A stretch of 37,046 nucleotides of DNA, taken from an uncultured Flavobacteriales bacterium (GTDB lineage Bacteria > Bacteroidota > Bacteroidia > Flavobacteriales_D > Parvicellaceae). The notes under the pieces were generated by a model that was given only the letters and a program-made list of their open reading frames with translations, had not been told where the DNA came from and ran no database searches. The DNA is taken from assembly GCA_905480225.1 (NCBI GenBank), contig CAJQPO010000003.1:1-37046 (forward strand), written 5' to 3'. Position 1 is the first letter of the stretch; each line of letters begins with the position of its first letter. A program made the translations under genes and the position numbers. Below, piece by piece: positions 16,715-24,276 of the stretch.

Positions 16715-18490
16715 ATGAAATTACTTCTTTTCTTTTCTTCTTTATTTTTAATTAGTTTCGGACTGCTGGGTCAACACATCGTTCCAATTCAAGCCACGCC
16801 GCATGAGTTAACAAAATCTTCGATTAATGATTATAGAAAGACTTACGATAATGAATCAAAAGCGGTCATTACAACACAGCCTGTCGGAAACCTCAGAACA
16901 ATGGCCGAATGGGAAGAGGTTCAGGCCATATGTATTACTTGGACGAGTTATAAAAGTATTTTAGCCCAAATCGTTGCCGAAGCGCAAAGTGAATGTGAGG
17001 TAATTATTCTTTGTTCCAATGCTGCATCTGCACAAAGTGAACTGATAGGCTACGGTGTATCGCTTACTAATGTGACTTTTGTAGCGGACGATTACAATTC
17101 CATTTGGATGCGGGATTATGGTGGAAATACCGTTTATAAAGACTATGTAGATTCTCTTATTCTGGTTGATTGGATTTATAACAGGAGTCGACCTGATGAC
17201 AATACCGCGCCTGACGCAATAGGCAGTTTTAAAAACATTCCGGTTTATGAAATGTCCCAATCGGGAAGTGATCTGGTTCACACAGGTGGGAACTTTATGG
17301 CCGATGGATTTGGAACGGCTTTTTCTTCTGAGTTGGTGGATTATGAAAACAGTGTTTCAGGTTCTTTCAACATAACAGTGAAAACACCTGCGGAGGTAGA
17401 TCAATTAATGGAAGACTGGATGGGAATTGATACCTATGTAAAAATGACTGTTCTACCGTATGATGATATTCATCACATTGATATGCATATGAAATTGATT
17501 GATGAAGAGACGCTTGTTATTGGTGAATTTCCAACTTCTGTTTCTGATGGACCTCAAATAGAAATGAACATTCAGTATGTACAAGATAACTTTACTTCGG
17601 TTTATGGAACTCCTTATAAAATTATCAGAATTCCAATGGTTCCTAGTACGTCTGGTGGTTATCCAACGGGTTCATGGGGAGGAGCTTCCTACAGAACCTA
17701 TGCTAATAATCTTATTGTAAATAAAAAAGTTTTGGTTCCTACTTATAGAGAGGAATACGATTCCATTGGCTTAAGAATTCTTAGAGAATCCATGCCGGGT
17801 TATGAAGTTATTGGGATTGATTGTGATAATTCAGGTGCAAATATTATTGGTTCTGGTGGCGCAATTCATTGCATTACCAAGGCCATTGGGGTGGAAGACC
17901 CATTGTTGATTTCTCATCAAGAATTACCAAATACTGCAGATGTCAGTAACCCTTATAATGTCGATGCTTTAATCATGCATCGATCTGGAATATCTGATGC
18001 AATTTTATTGTACAAAGTTGGATTGTCTGGAACTTATACATCCGTATCCATGAGCAACACTTCTGCAGATAATTGGGCAGCTGAGATTCCCGCACAAAGT
18101 GCCGGTTCAAAGGTTTATTATTACATTAATGCAACATCCATGTCTGGCAAAAATCAAGTAAGACCAATAACTGCACCCGATGGTTATTTTCATTTTGAAG
18201 TTTCAGAAAGTGTTGGGGTTGCGGATGTAGAAATTTCTTTTGGTCGTGTTTTTCCTAATCCATCAGCAGGTTTAACATGTATTGAATTGAATAATACTAG
18301 GGAATTCTCAGGAACCTTATCTGTTTATAATGTTCTTGGACAAGAATTAGAAACCATTCATGCTGGATTGTTTAGGGGTAATAATCGAAAATACTTTATC
18401 GATGTCTCAAATTATGCTGCTGGTGCGTATCAGGTTGTTCTTAAATCAAATGCTATTTCACAATCGAAACCTCTTCTTGTGTATAAATAA
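16715..18490 (+). CDS. T9SS-exported agmatine/peptidylarginine deiminase family protein (PAD_porph)
   Basis: 591 residues. Signal peptide 1-19 (cut near LLGQ). Residues 60-392 are a guanidine-group-modifying deiminase domain of the Porphyromonas-type family (Pfam PAD_porph), which also contains agmatine deiminase. The catalytic set appears in the expected order: D134 (WMRDYG), H254 and D256 (HHIDMH), N331 or N332 (YANNLI), and nucleophile C386 (GGAIHC). R157 and R159 in YNRSRP resemble the arginine pair that binds the substrate carboxylate in P. gingivalis PPAD. A linker domain (about 400-497) and a T9SS type A sorting domain (511-591: FPNPSAG, 'YNVLGQELE', 'VSNYAAGAYQVVLKS') follow, as in PPAD. 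It should convert arginine or agmatine guanidine groups to ureido groups outside the cell, releasing ammonia. Which substrate is used is not settled. Confidence 0.92.
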   Translation: MKLLLFFSSLFLISFGLLGQHIVPIQATPHELTKSSINDYRKTYDNESKAVITTQPVGNLRTMAEWEEVQAICITWTSYKSILAQIVAEAQSECEVIILCSNAASAQSELIGYGVSLTNVTFVADDYNSIWMRDYGGNTVYKDYVDSLILVDWIYNRSRPDDNTAPDAIGSFKNIPVYEMSQSGSDLVHTGGNFMADGFGTAFSSELVDYENSVSGSFNITVKTPAEVDQLMEDWMGIDTYVKMTVLPYDDIHHIDMHMKLIDEETLVIGEFPTSVSDGPQIEMNIQYVQDNFTSVYGTPYKIIRIPMVPSTSGGYPTGSWGGASYRTYANNLIVNKKVLVPTYREEYDSIGLRILRESMPGYEVIGIDCDNSGANIIGSGGAIHCITKAIGVEDPLLISHQELPNTADVSNPYNVDALIMHRSGISDAILLYKVGLSGTYTSVSMSNTSADNWAAEIPAQSAGSKVYYYINATSMSGKNQVRPITAPDGYFHFEVSESVGVADVEISFGRVFPNPSAGLTCIELNNTREFSGTLSVYNVLGQELETIHAGLFRGNNRKYFIDVSNYAAGAYQVVLKSNAISQSKPLLVYK

Positions 18491-18504
18491 AGAATCTTTG
18501 TGAG

Positions 18505-19158
18505 CTAGTAGTTTAAGTAATAAAAAGCAGTGTCACCAATATTACAAGTAATTGAATTACTGTAAGAATTTGTAAAACCATTTTTGGTTACTATCCATCC
18601 AATATCAAGTGTGCTATTGCCAAAGGTTAAACATTTTAATGAGGTGTCAACGGTGTCACCACTTAAGTTTGAGATGAGGTTTCCACAACAGCTCGGGCAA
18701 GATGGTTGACTGCTCGTAATTTGATATCGCAACAAGTCGGAAGAGTCTACGGGACTGGTATTTTTAATAATTACTTTGTACCACGCTTTTGGCTGTAAAT
18801 TAAAATCGTAGGTATTGGTTTCATTTCTTTGCAATTCATCAGAATCGAGAACAAGCGATTCACTAAACCTGTTTTGTCCAGTCACATCAATTTTATATTC
18901 GATTGCATTATAAGCTTCAAAATCATGTGAGTAATGACCAGAAGCATTTGAATTAGCGGTATGAAACACTACGAAATTATTAGAATATGTACCCGATGAA
19001 ATTTCTTTTACAGCTAATTGAATTTCTGCATCAGGAATCGTACTAGATGCGTCACTTATGGTACCTTCAATTGTGATTCTTGCCGAACTTGGTTTTTTAC
19101 ACGAATAAAACGTTGAGAAGAGTAAAATTAAAATAGTAACAGAAATAGAAGTTCTCAT
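18505..19158 (-). CDS. Lipoprotein with carboxypeptidase-regulatory-like domain
   Basis: 217 residues. Lipoprotein signal (TILILLFSTFYSC, lipidation cysteine at about 20). Residues 28-125 resemble a transthyretin-like/CarboxypepD_reg fold ('ITIEGTISDASSTIPDAEIQLAV' ... 'GHYSHDFEAYNAIEYKIDVTG'). The C-terminal half holds CPSCCGN and two further cysteines, probably forming disulfides or a small cysteine knot. It is the last gene of a minus-strand group; its start overlaps the stop of the upstream gene (ATGA). I do not recognise a specific function; a surface or periplasmic structural role is a guess. Confidence 0.8.
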   Translation of the reverse strand: MRTSISVTILILLFSTFYSCKKPSSARITIEGTISDASSTIPDAEIQLAVKEISSGTYSNNFVVFHTANSNASGHYSHDFEAYNAIEYKIDVTGQNRFSESLVLDSDELQRNETNTYDFNLQPKAWYKVIIKNTSPVDSSDLLRYQITSSQPSCPSCCGNLISNLSGDTVDTSLKCLTFGNSTLDIGWIVTKNGFTNSYSNSITCNIGDTAFYYLNY

Positions 19159-19970
19159 TTCATGTCAAAGGTATCCGTTGCATTATCGTAGCTTAGATAG
19201 TATTCTGCTTTTTCTAGATTGGAAACCTTCACAGAATCTCCATAACCTCTCTTGACTAATCGCCCGTATAAATCATGTATTTCATATTGTGTAGGGAGAG
19301 AAAAAACCAATTCTTTGGTTCTTTTGTTATATATGAAAGTTAATTTCGGTATGGACGATTTATGAATTACAGAAGTGCTTTTTTTAATTTTTCCTTCGTA
19401 ATTCCGCTGAATTATGCGGAACTTATTGTTTCCCGAAATCAGTTGAACTTTGAATAAATAGTCATGCATGTCAGGCGTGCCAATTCCTGCAATTTGACCA
19501 ACATCAACCCATTTATTCCATTTGAATTGTTGAACTACATAGTCTAAAATACCGGCTTCATTGGAAGTGGACCATGTCAAAATTCCTTCAGCGTTTAAAT
19601 CAATTTTTTCGGTTTCAAAGGTTGGTTTTGGCTTTAGTCCCGCTGGATTTAATACTTTAGGAGCACATCCACTTTTGTGTTTGATTTCAATAACAACCCT
19701 TTCTCCTGTCTTCAAGTCGAATTGTTTCAAATCAATTTCAAATGCTTTTCCATTTACTTCATCTGGGATTAGTTCTCCATTCACTCTAACCTCGTAAGTA
19801 CAATAGCCAACTCCATTCTCAGGGTATGGATTTGCAACATATATATTGCGATTTTGGTATTTGCCTTCAAGAATTATAACCCCTTCTTTTTCGTATTCAT
19901 TCACCGCATAAGTGAATGACATTAGAATGACCAAAATGGCAATGGTTAATATTTTGAGAAGTGGTTGCAT
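19155..19970 (-). CDS. Exported protein of unknown function with degenerate T9SS-like C-terminus
   Basis: 271 residues with an N-terminal signal peptide (residues 1-23, MSFTYAVNEY). The 25-110 region ('GVIILEGKYQNRNIYVANPY', 'GVGYCTYEVRVNGELIPDEVN', 'GERVVIEIKHKSGCAPKVLNP') and the 120-200 region look like beta-sandwich domains. The last 60 residues (LTFIYNKRTKELVFSL, YEIHDLYGRLVKRG, VSNLEKAEYYLSY) follow the strand pattern of a type A sorting domain but lack the usual P-N-P start. Homologous proteins occur in Bacteroidota, but no function is known to me. It sits 77 bases downstream of the Smr gene and overlaps the lipoprotein gene by 4 bases. Confidence 0.78.
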   Translation of the reverse strand: MQPLLKILTIAILVILMSFTYAVNEYEKEGVIILEGKYQNRNIYVANPYPENGVGYCTYEVRVNGELIPDEVNGKAFEIDLKQFDLKTGERVVIEIKHKSGCAPKVLNPAGLKPKPTFETEKIDLNAEGILTWSTSNEAGILDYVVQQFKWNKWVDVGQIAGIGTPDMHDYLFKVQLISGNNKFRIIQRNYEGKIKKSTSVIHKSSIPKLTFIYNKRTKELVFSLPTQYEIHDLYGRLVKRGYGDSVKVSNLEKAEYYLSYDNATDTFDMK

Positions 19971-20047
19971 GGTATAAAGTTACAATGTATACGTTAAATA
20001 GCCATAAAAGTGACGTAGAAATGTTACATTTCTTTAGATATTCTGGA

Positions 20048-20302
20048 TTAATGCCTGAAATGAATAAACAAACGCCCCCAATTCTTCCCATCTTTTTCTA
20101 CTCTGTGATACTTTTGCTTAATGGTTTTCTGATTCAAAAATCGAAGAACCTTCTTTTTTAATTGACCAGAGCCCTTACCCGGAATAATCTCAACCAATTT
20201 GATTTTTTTATCAATTGCCTCTTCAACGATGTCTTCCAAAGCTTGATCTATCAAATGGCCTTTGTTGTAAATATCATGAAGATCTAATTTAAGTTTGGCC
20301 AT
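20048..20302 (-). CDS. Stand-alone Smr-domain protein
   Basis: 84 residues, essentially one Smr (small MutS-related) domain. It begins with the conserved 'LKLDLHDIY' (family: hDLHG), continues with a helix, and has 'VEIIPGKGSGQLKKKVLRFL' (38-56), the counterpart of the IHGKGxGxLR nucleic-acid-binding loop, with P in place of H. Smr domains are nucleases or nucleic-acid binders; stand-alone versions are usually of unknown role. Its start overlaps the 3' end of the acpH-like gene by 14 bases, implying coupled translation. Related Smr modules sit at the C-terminus of MutS2, but no MutS2 sequence is here. Confidence 0.88.
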   Translation of the reverse strand: MAKLKLDLHDIYNKGHLIDQALEDIVEEAIDKKIKLVEIIPGKGSGQLKKKVLRFLNQKTIKQKYHRVEKDGKNWGRLFIHFRH

Positions 20303-20882
20303 GGTTCATTTTATACGAATTACAAAAATCGATAATTTGTGGAAAAAAACAATTGAATTCAGTGTTGTATAAATTCTCGTGTAACAACAAATCGGAGCTG
20401 GCATTTCTCATGTTATTTTCAAATTTGGTTCTTTTGGATAATCCATTAAGTGCTTTTGAAATACCTGAAACGTTTTGATAGCTAGTCAGCCAATCGTCTT
20501 CGACCATCTTATGGAATATCATTTGGGATAGCGGTGGCATGAATTTGATGTTCTTTTCAAGAATTTGATATTTATCGTTGATGAATGTTTCTAATGGTTC
20601 TTCACTAAATTTTAACCAATTTTTGCACAGGAAATAGTCGTAAAATAAATCAACGAGAATTCCAGAAAATTTATGATGACGAGGGTATAGTCGCGCTTTA
20701 CCTTGTAAAACAATTTTATGATTATCCGTGAATGAATCAATTGCTCTGTGCATTTTAATTCCCATTGCTATTCGAGGAGAGTAATTTAAAAAAGCATTGC
20801 CTTTTACGGCATCGCCAATAAAATTGCCGATGAGCAATTCATTGTCATTTCCACTAAGCAAAAGATGAGCCAGGTAATTCAT
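20289..20882 (-). CDS. Acyl-carrier-protein phosphodiesterase (AcpH family)
   Basis: 197 residues, the usual family length. It removes the 4'-phosphopantetheine arm from holo-ACP, giving apo-ACP. Family features are the N-terminal 'MNYLAHLLLS' with H6, 'IGNFIGDAVKGN' with N20 and D24, 'GIKMHRAIDSFTDNH' (H45, D49, D53), then 'ILVDLFYDYFL' and 'WLTSYQNVSGISKALNGLSKR', which all align with E. coli AcpH. The HD-like metal site is therefore complete. It is the first gene of the minus-strand group 20882-18505 and is divergent from the sensor kinase gene with 72 bases between them. Confidence 0.92.
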   Translation of the reverse strand: MNYLAHLLLSGNDNELLIGNFIGDAVKGNAFLNYSPRIAMGIKMHRAIDSFTDNHKIVLQGKARLYPRHHKFSGILVDLFYDYFLCKNWLKFSEEPLETFINDKYQILEKNIKFMPPLSQMIFHKMVEDDWLTSYQNVSGISKALNGLSKRTKFENNMRNASSDLLLHENLYNTEFNCFFPQIIDFCNSYKMNHGQT

Positions 20883-20954
20883 AGGTATTTATGTGCTTTT
20901 GTAATTTGATTCATACCTTTCCAGTAAATTTAGTAAAAGCAGTAATTTATCAGT

Positions 20955-21983
20955 ATGAGTAAGGCAGTTTCTTATTGGATTGCGCAAGTTCTGGGTTGGG
21001 GAACACTCATTACATTGGGTTTAATTTTTCAAAAGGGGGAGATACGGTCTGAATTTGTTTTAGAGGCGGCACTTTTCTTTTTGTCAGGAATAGTTATAAC
21101 TCATTTCTACAGAGGCATAATTATTAAATGGAATTGGCTCACTCTAAAATTGATTAAGCTAATTCCAGTCGTGTTAATCGCTAGTATTCTATTATCTGTT
21201 TTGTTTTTTTCTACTGATTTCATGATGGATTATTTGCTTGGGAGAAGACCGGTTATTTTGAAAAATTTCGGGGACTTAATTTTCCAGATTTTAAGCTATG
21301 CTGCTTACTTTTTATTTTGGTCCATTATCTATTTTGGTTACCATTTATTTGAAAAATCTCGAGAACAGGAGATTAGAAATATTCAACTCAGAGCAACTAA
21401 AAATGTAGCTGAATTGCAAAACTTGAGAACTCAACTTAACCCTCATTTCATGTTTAACGCTATGAACAGCATTAGGGCTTTAGTGGATGAGAATCCTGAA
21501 AAAGCAAAAGTCGGCATTACCAAGCTATCTAATTTACTTAGAAGTACTTTGATAGCGGGTAAAAAAGATTTATTGCCTTTTGAAGATGAATTAGATATCG
21601 TTAAGGATTATCTAGACTTAGAAAAAATTAGATTTGAAGAACGATTAAATTTTTCATTTGATATTGAACCAGAATTATTAAAGCGAAATTTCCCTCCGCT
21701 ATTATTGCAAACCATTGTTGAAAATGCGGTGAAACATGGAATTTCAAGTTTGTCTAAGGGTGGTAGAGTTTTCATTTCTGCCAATATGGTAGAAAACAAC
21801 ATGATTATACGGGTTTTAAATTCTGGAAAATATAATCCAGATAAACGTTCAAAATCCACGGCCATAGGAATTGAGAATTCAATAAAAAGATTACAAATTA
21901 TGTTTGGAGACCAAGCACATTTGAAAATTGGAAATCATGCTGGTGAGGTTAGAACTACCATTACACTCCCATTGAATGAATAA
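20955..21983 (+). CDS. LytS-type sensor histidine kinase
   Basis: 342 residues. Four hydrophobic helices at about 8-26, 38-58, 68-88 and 108-130 form the membrane sensor with no extracellular domain of note. A short helix leads to the His_kinase domain: LRTQLNPHFMFNAMNSI with phosphoacceptor H164, then the HATPase with N-box N257 (VENAVKHGI) and the AIGIENSIKRLQ G-box. This is the LytS/YehU subfamily, which pairs with LytTR regulators. The stop codon is 11 bases before the regulator gene, so the pair is one operon. The ligand cannot be inferred. Confidence 0.95.
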   Translation: MSKAVSYWIAQVLGWGTLITLGLIFQKGEIRSEFVLEAALFFLSGIVITHFYRGIIIKWNWLTLKLIKLIPVVLIASILLSVLFFSTDFMMDYLLGRRPVILKNFGDLIFQILSYAAYFLFWSIIYFGYHLFEKSREQEIRNIQLRATKNVAELQNLRTQLNPHFMFNAMNSIRALVDENPEKAKVGITKLSNLLRSTLIAGKKDLLPFEDELDIVKDYLDLEKIRFEERLNFSFDIEPELLKRNFPPLLLQTIVENAVKHGISSLSKGGRVFISANMVENNMIIRVLNSGKYNPDKRSKSTAIGIENSIKRLQIMFGDQAHLKIGNHAGEVRTTITLPLNE

Positions 21984-21994
21984 ATAGTCAGAGT

Positions 21995-22717
21995 ATGAAA
22001 ATAATAATTATTGATGATGAAAGGTTAGCCCGTCAGGAACTCGCAAATTTATTGAGTGAGTATGCCGAGATGGAAATAGTTGATCAGTGCAGTAATGCCA
22101 ACGATGCCATTGTTAGCATTGAAAAATGGAATCCAGACCTTATTTTTTTAGATATTAATATGCCCGAAAAATCTGGTTTTGATCTTTTGATGGAATTAGA
22201 ATATGCTCCGAAAGTCATTTTTGTAACTGCTTATGATGAATTTGCACTCAAGGCATTCGAAGTAAATGCATTGGATTATTTGCTAAAACCAGTAGATCCG
22301 AATCGTTTACAGGAAGCGGTTAATAGGATTAATGCGGAACAAGATTCAATTCCAGATTTATTGAAAGACCAGAATGGAAGACTTGGAATGAATGATCAGA
22401 TATTTTTAAAGGACGGTGAAAAGTGTTGGTTCGTAAAATTGGAAGATATCCGATTGTTTGAATCAGAAGGGAATTATGTTCGTGTATTTTTTAAAAGTTT
22501 TAAACCGCTGATTCTGAAGTCATTGAATACATTGAACGACAGGTTGGATCAGAAACACTTCTTCAGAGTAAGTAGAAAGTATATAGTTAATCTTTCCTAC
22601 ATTGATAAAGTTGAAAATTGGTTTAATGGTGGTCTTCAGCTGACTTTGAAAAATGGGGAAAAAATAGAAGTCTCTCGACGGCAAGCTACCAAATTTAAAG
22701 ACCTGAAGAGTCTTTGA
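21995..22717 (+). CDS. LytTR-family response regulator
   Basis: 240 residues. The receiver domain (1-115) has the acidic pair D7-D8, phosphoacceptor D53 (FLDINMPEKSG), T78 and K98, all canonical. The 'DEFALKAFEVNALDYLLKPV' segment is typical of LytR/AlgR-type regulators. Residues 135-237 are a LytTR DNA-binding domain ('IFLKDGEKCWFVKLEDIRLFES', 'NYVRVFF', 'FFRVSRKYIVNLSYIDKV', 'VSRRQATKFKDL'). It is the obvious partner of the upstream kinase. A hairpin overlaps its stop codon. Target promoters are unknown; LytTR sites are usually direct repeats about 10 bases apart, which I did not find next to the genes. Confidence 0.95.
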   Translation: MKIIIIDDERLARQELANLLSEYAEMEIVDQCSNANDAIVSIEKWNPDLIFLDINMPEKSGFDLLMELEYAPKVIFVTAYDEFALKAFEVNALDYLLKPVDPNRLQEAVNRINAEQDSIPDLLKDQNGRLGMNDQIFLKDGEKCWFVKLEDIRLFESEGNYVRVFFKSFKPLILKSLNTLNDRLDQKHFFRVSRKYIVNLSYIDKVENWFNGGLQLTLKNGEKIEVSRRQATKFKDLKSL

Positions 22718-22720
22718 ATT
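22692..22720 (+). terminator. Hairpin overlapping the regulator stop codon
   Basis: AATTTAAAGAC (22692-22702) pairs with GTCTTTGAATT (22710-22720), an 11-base-pair stem with one G-U pair and a 7-base loop. It includes the TGA stop (22715-22717). No U-run follows, so it is not a classical intrinsic terminator; it could mark or protect the 3' end of the two-gene message. The function is inferred only. Confidence 0.35.
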
Positions 22721-22823
22721 CATCGTAATAATTAAACGTTTTATCCATTCGAAAATTTAGTTAGTAGAAATTGTGTGACAAGATTAAATAATTGTTCCCA
22801 TATTGTAAATAAGAAATCAAAGC

Positions 22824-23216
22824 ATGGATCAACTTTACATTCAGGAAACTGCTCTCACGCCAGAAGTAATTTTCCGCCCTAGTGATGGTACTTTTGTAAT
22901 TTCAGGAAAGTCTATTCCTGAAGATGCTGAGACATTTTACAGCCCAATACTAGATTGGGTAGACCAATTTTCGAAAAATGTATCCTGCGAGGTACATTTA
23001 ACTATTGAATTAGAATTCTTTAATATATCTTCTTCTAAAAGGCTACTTTTTTTAATGTACAAGTTAAATGAGCTTGTGGATCAAGGGGAAAAAGTTGAAA
23101 TTACTTGGATGTGTAAAGAAAATGATGACGATATGTACGAGGTAGGTCAAGATTATGCATTTATGGTAAATATTCCATTTCATTTTTACACTAACGGTGA
23201 AAAAATGCTAGCGTAA
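22824..23216 (+). CDS. SiaC-like regulatory phosphoprotein (DUF1987)
   Basis: 130 residues, the full length of a DUF1987/SiaC protein. Visible family features are 'FFNISSSKRLLFLMYKLNEL' (66-85) and 'ITWMCKENDDDMYEVGQDY' (93-111). In Pseudomonas SiaC is phosphorylated on a Thr in an N-T-S-S motif by the kinase SiaB and binds the diguanylate cyclase SiaD; here the corresponding segment reads N67-I-S-S-S, so the Thr position is Ile and S69-S71 are candidates instead. The alignment is from memory. No SiaA, SiaB or SiaD gene is adjacent. It starts 106 bases after the regulator and may be separately transcribed. Confidence 0.87.
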   Translation: MDQLYIQETALTPEVIFRPSDGTFVISGKSIPEDAETFYSPILDWVDQFSKNVSCEVHLTIELEFFNISSSKRLLFLMYKLNELVDQGEKVEITWMCKENDDDMYEVGQDYAFMVNIPFHFYTNGEKMLA

Positions 23217-23337
23217 GGATTGCTTTTCTCATTTTTTCTCCTTGAGTTAATAGAGAATTTTATTGTACCCAAAATATTTTTTCTCAAACTAATCTATAAT
23301 AACTGATGGAATCATCAATTGAATCCTAGTTTTGTGC

Positions 23338-23345
23338 TATTTTTG
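23338..23345 (+). promoter_or_regulatory. Candidate -7 box (TATTTTTG)
   Basis: TATTTTTG matches TAnnTTTG and has a TTG 16 bases upstream (23319-23321), slightly shorter than the usual 17-23. It lies 9 bases before the GTG proposed as start of the next gene, which would give an extremely short leader. It could serve the 23355-24827 gene group. It counts against the TTG at 23319 as start codon. Confidence 0.35.
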
Positions 23346-23354
23346 CCCGAATCA

Positions 23355-23609
23355 GTGCGAATAGTAAAAGAAATACCTCATAGACAGTTCAAAATTACCA
23401 TCTTTTCATGGAATGGGAAGTTCCAGATTAAAATAGAACTTGATCAATACGAACAGGTTTTTAAAATTAAAGAAGAGGATGTTGAAGGAATAGAGGATGT
23501 TGTCAAGATGTTAGATGCGGACTTCCTTAAAACTACTATGCAGCGTTTTTTAACTATGCGTTCGGATTTTGCAGAATCTTTTAAGCGAAAAAATTTCATC
23601 AATGAATAA
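23355..23609 (+). CDS. Small conserved protein of unknown function
   Basis: 84 residues from the GTG at 23355. The sequence (VRIVKEIPHRQFKITIFSWN, then 'GKFQIKIELDQYEQVFKIKEEDVEGIEDVVKMLDADFLKTTMQRFLTMRSDF') follows a pattern I know from small Bacteroidota proteins that start close to 'KEIPHP' and contain 'KITI.[AS]WN.K[YF].[IV]K.E...EQ.[YF]K'. For this reason I choose the GTG rather than the in-frame TTG at 23319, which lies upstream of a -7-like box; no ATG is available before residue 55. The coding region overlaps the OmpH-like gene start by 8 bases. No function is known. Confidence 0.72.
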   Translation: MRIVKEIPHRQFKITIFSWNGKFQIKIELDQYEQVFKIKEEDVEGIEDVVKMLDADFLKTTMQRFLTMRSDFAESFKRKNFINE

Positions 23610-24276
23610 TAAAGCCCTTTCCGTGGTTAATGTGCTGCTAATAGTAGCAGTAATCATCTTGTTTATCATGCAACTTAATAATTCGGAGCCTACAGTTGAA
23701 AATAATGAAATGAGTGATGATCCGGTACCAGAAGTAAATATTAAAGACGAAGTTTTGACCAAGCCGGATTCTGCTATGGCTAAACTACCAGAGTTCAATC
23801 GAGGTTTAAAAATAGCTTTTGTTAACTCAGATAGTCTTAATAAAAATTATAGATATTATGAAGATGCTAAAAATGAGATCAGTCAGGAATTAGCCAAGGT
23901 TCAGGGAAGAATAGAAGGGAAAAAAAATGCGCTCATGAAGAAGTATGCGGCCTTAGAACAAAAGGCCCAAGGCGGTCAAATGTGGAATGATGAAATTCAA
24001 GCAGAAGCTGCTAAACTGCAAGAGCAAGAAATGAGATTGGGGCAAGAAGCACAAGAGCTTCAGGCTAAACTGTCTAATGTAGAATATGAAGTTACCTTAA
24101 AAGTAATCAATGAAACGGCAGATTACCTGGATGAAATTGGCAAAGAACTAGGGTATGATTATGTACTAACTTATGCGAAGTCTAATCAAATCATTGTTTT
24201 CGCTAATGAAAATTTTGATATTACCGATTACGTAACGAAAAAATTAAATGAGGCCTACGCTTCGAAAAAGAACTAA
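23602..24276 (+). CDS. OmpH/Skp-like periplasmic coiled-coil protein
   Basis: 224 residues from the ATG at 23602 (a TTG 33 bases earlier is also in frame but lies well inside the preceding gene). A hydrophobic N-terminal helix (residues 8-24, LSVVNVLLIVAVIILFIM) anchors or exports it. After a linker rich in acidic residues comes 'GLKIAFVNSDSLNKNYRYYED', the start of an OmpH/Skp domain, then a long coiled coil (about 90-160) with AQ- and EQ-rich repeats, and a C-terminal 'GYDYVLTYAKSNQIIVFANENFDITDYV'. Skp-type proteins chaperone outer-membrane proteins. The gene overlaps both neighbours (8 bases before, 1 base after), so the three form one unit. Confidence 0.88.
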   Translation: MNNKALSVVNVLLIVAVIILFIMQLNNSEPTVENNEMSDDPVPEVNIKDEVLTKPDSAMAKLPEFNRGLKIAFVNSDSLNKNYRYYEDAKNEISQELAKVQGRIEGKKNALMKKYAALEQKAQGGQMWNDEIQAEAAKLQEQEMRLGQEAQELQAKLSNVEYEVTLKVINETADYLDEIGKELGYDYVLTYAKSNQIIVFANENFDITDYVTKKLNEAYASKKN

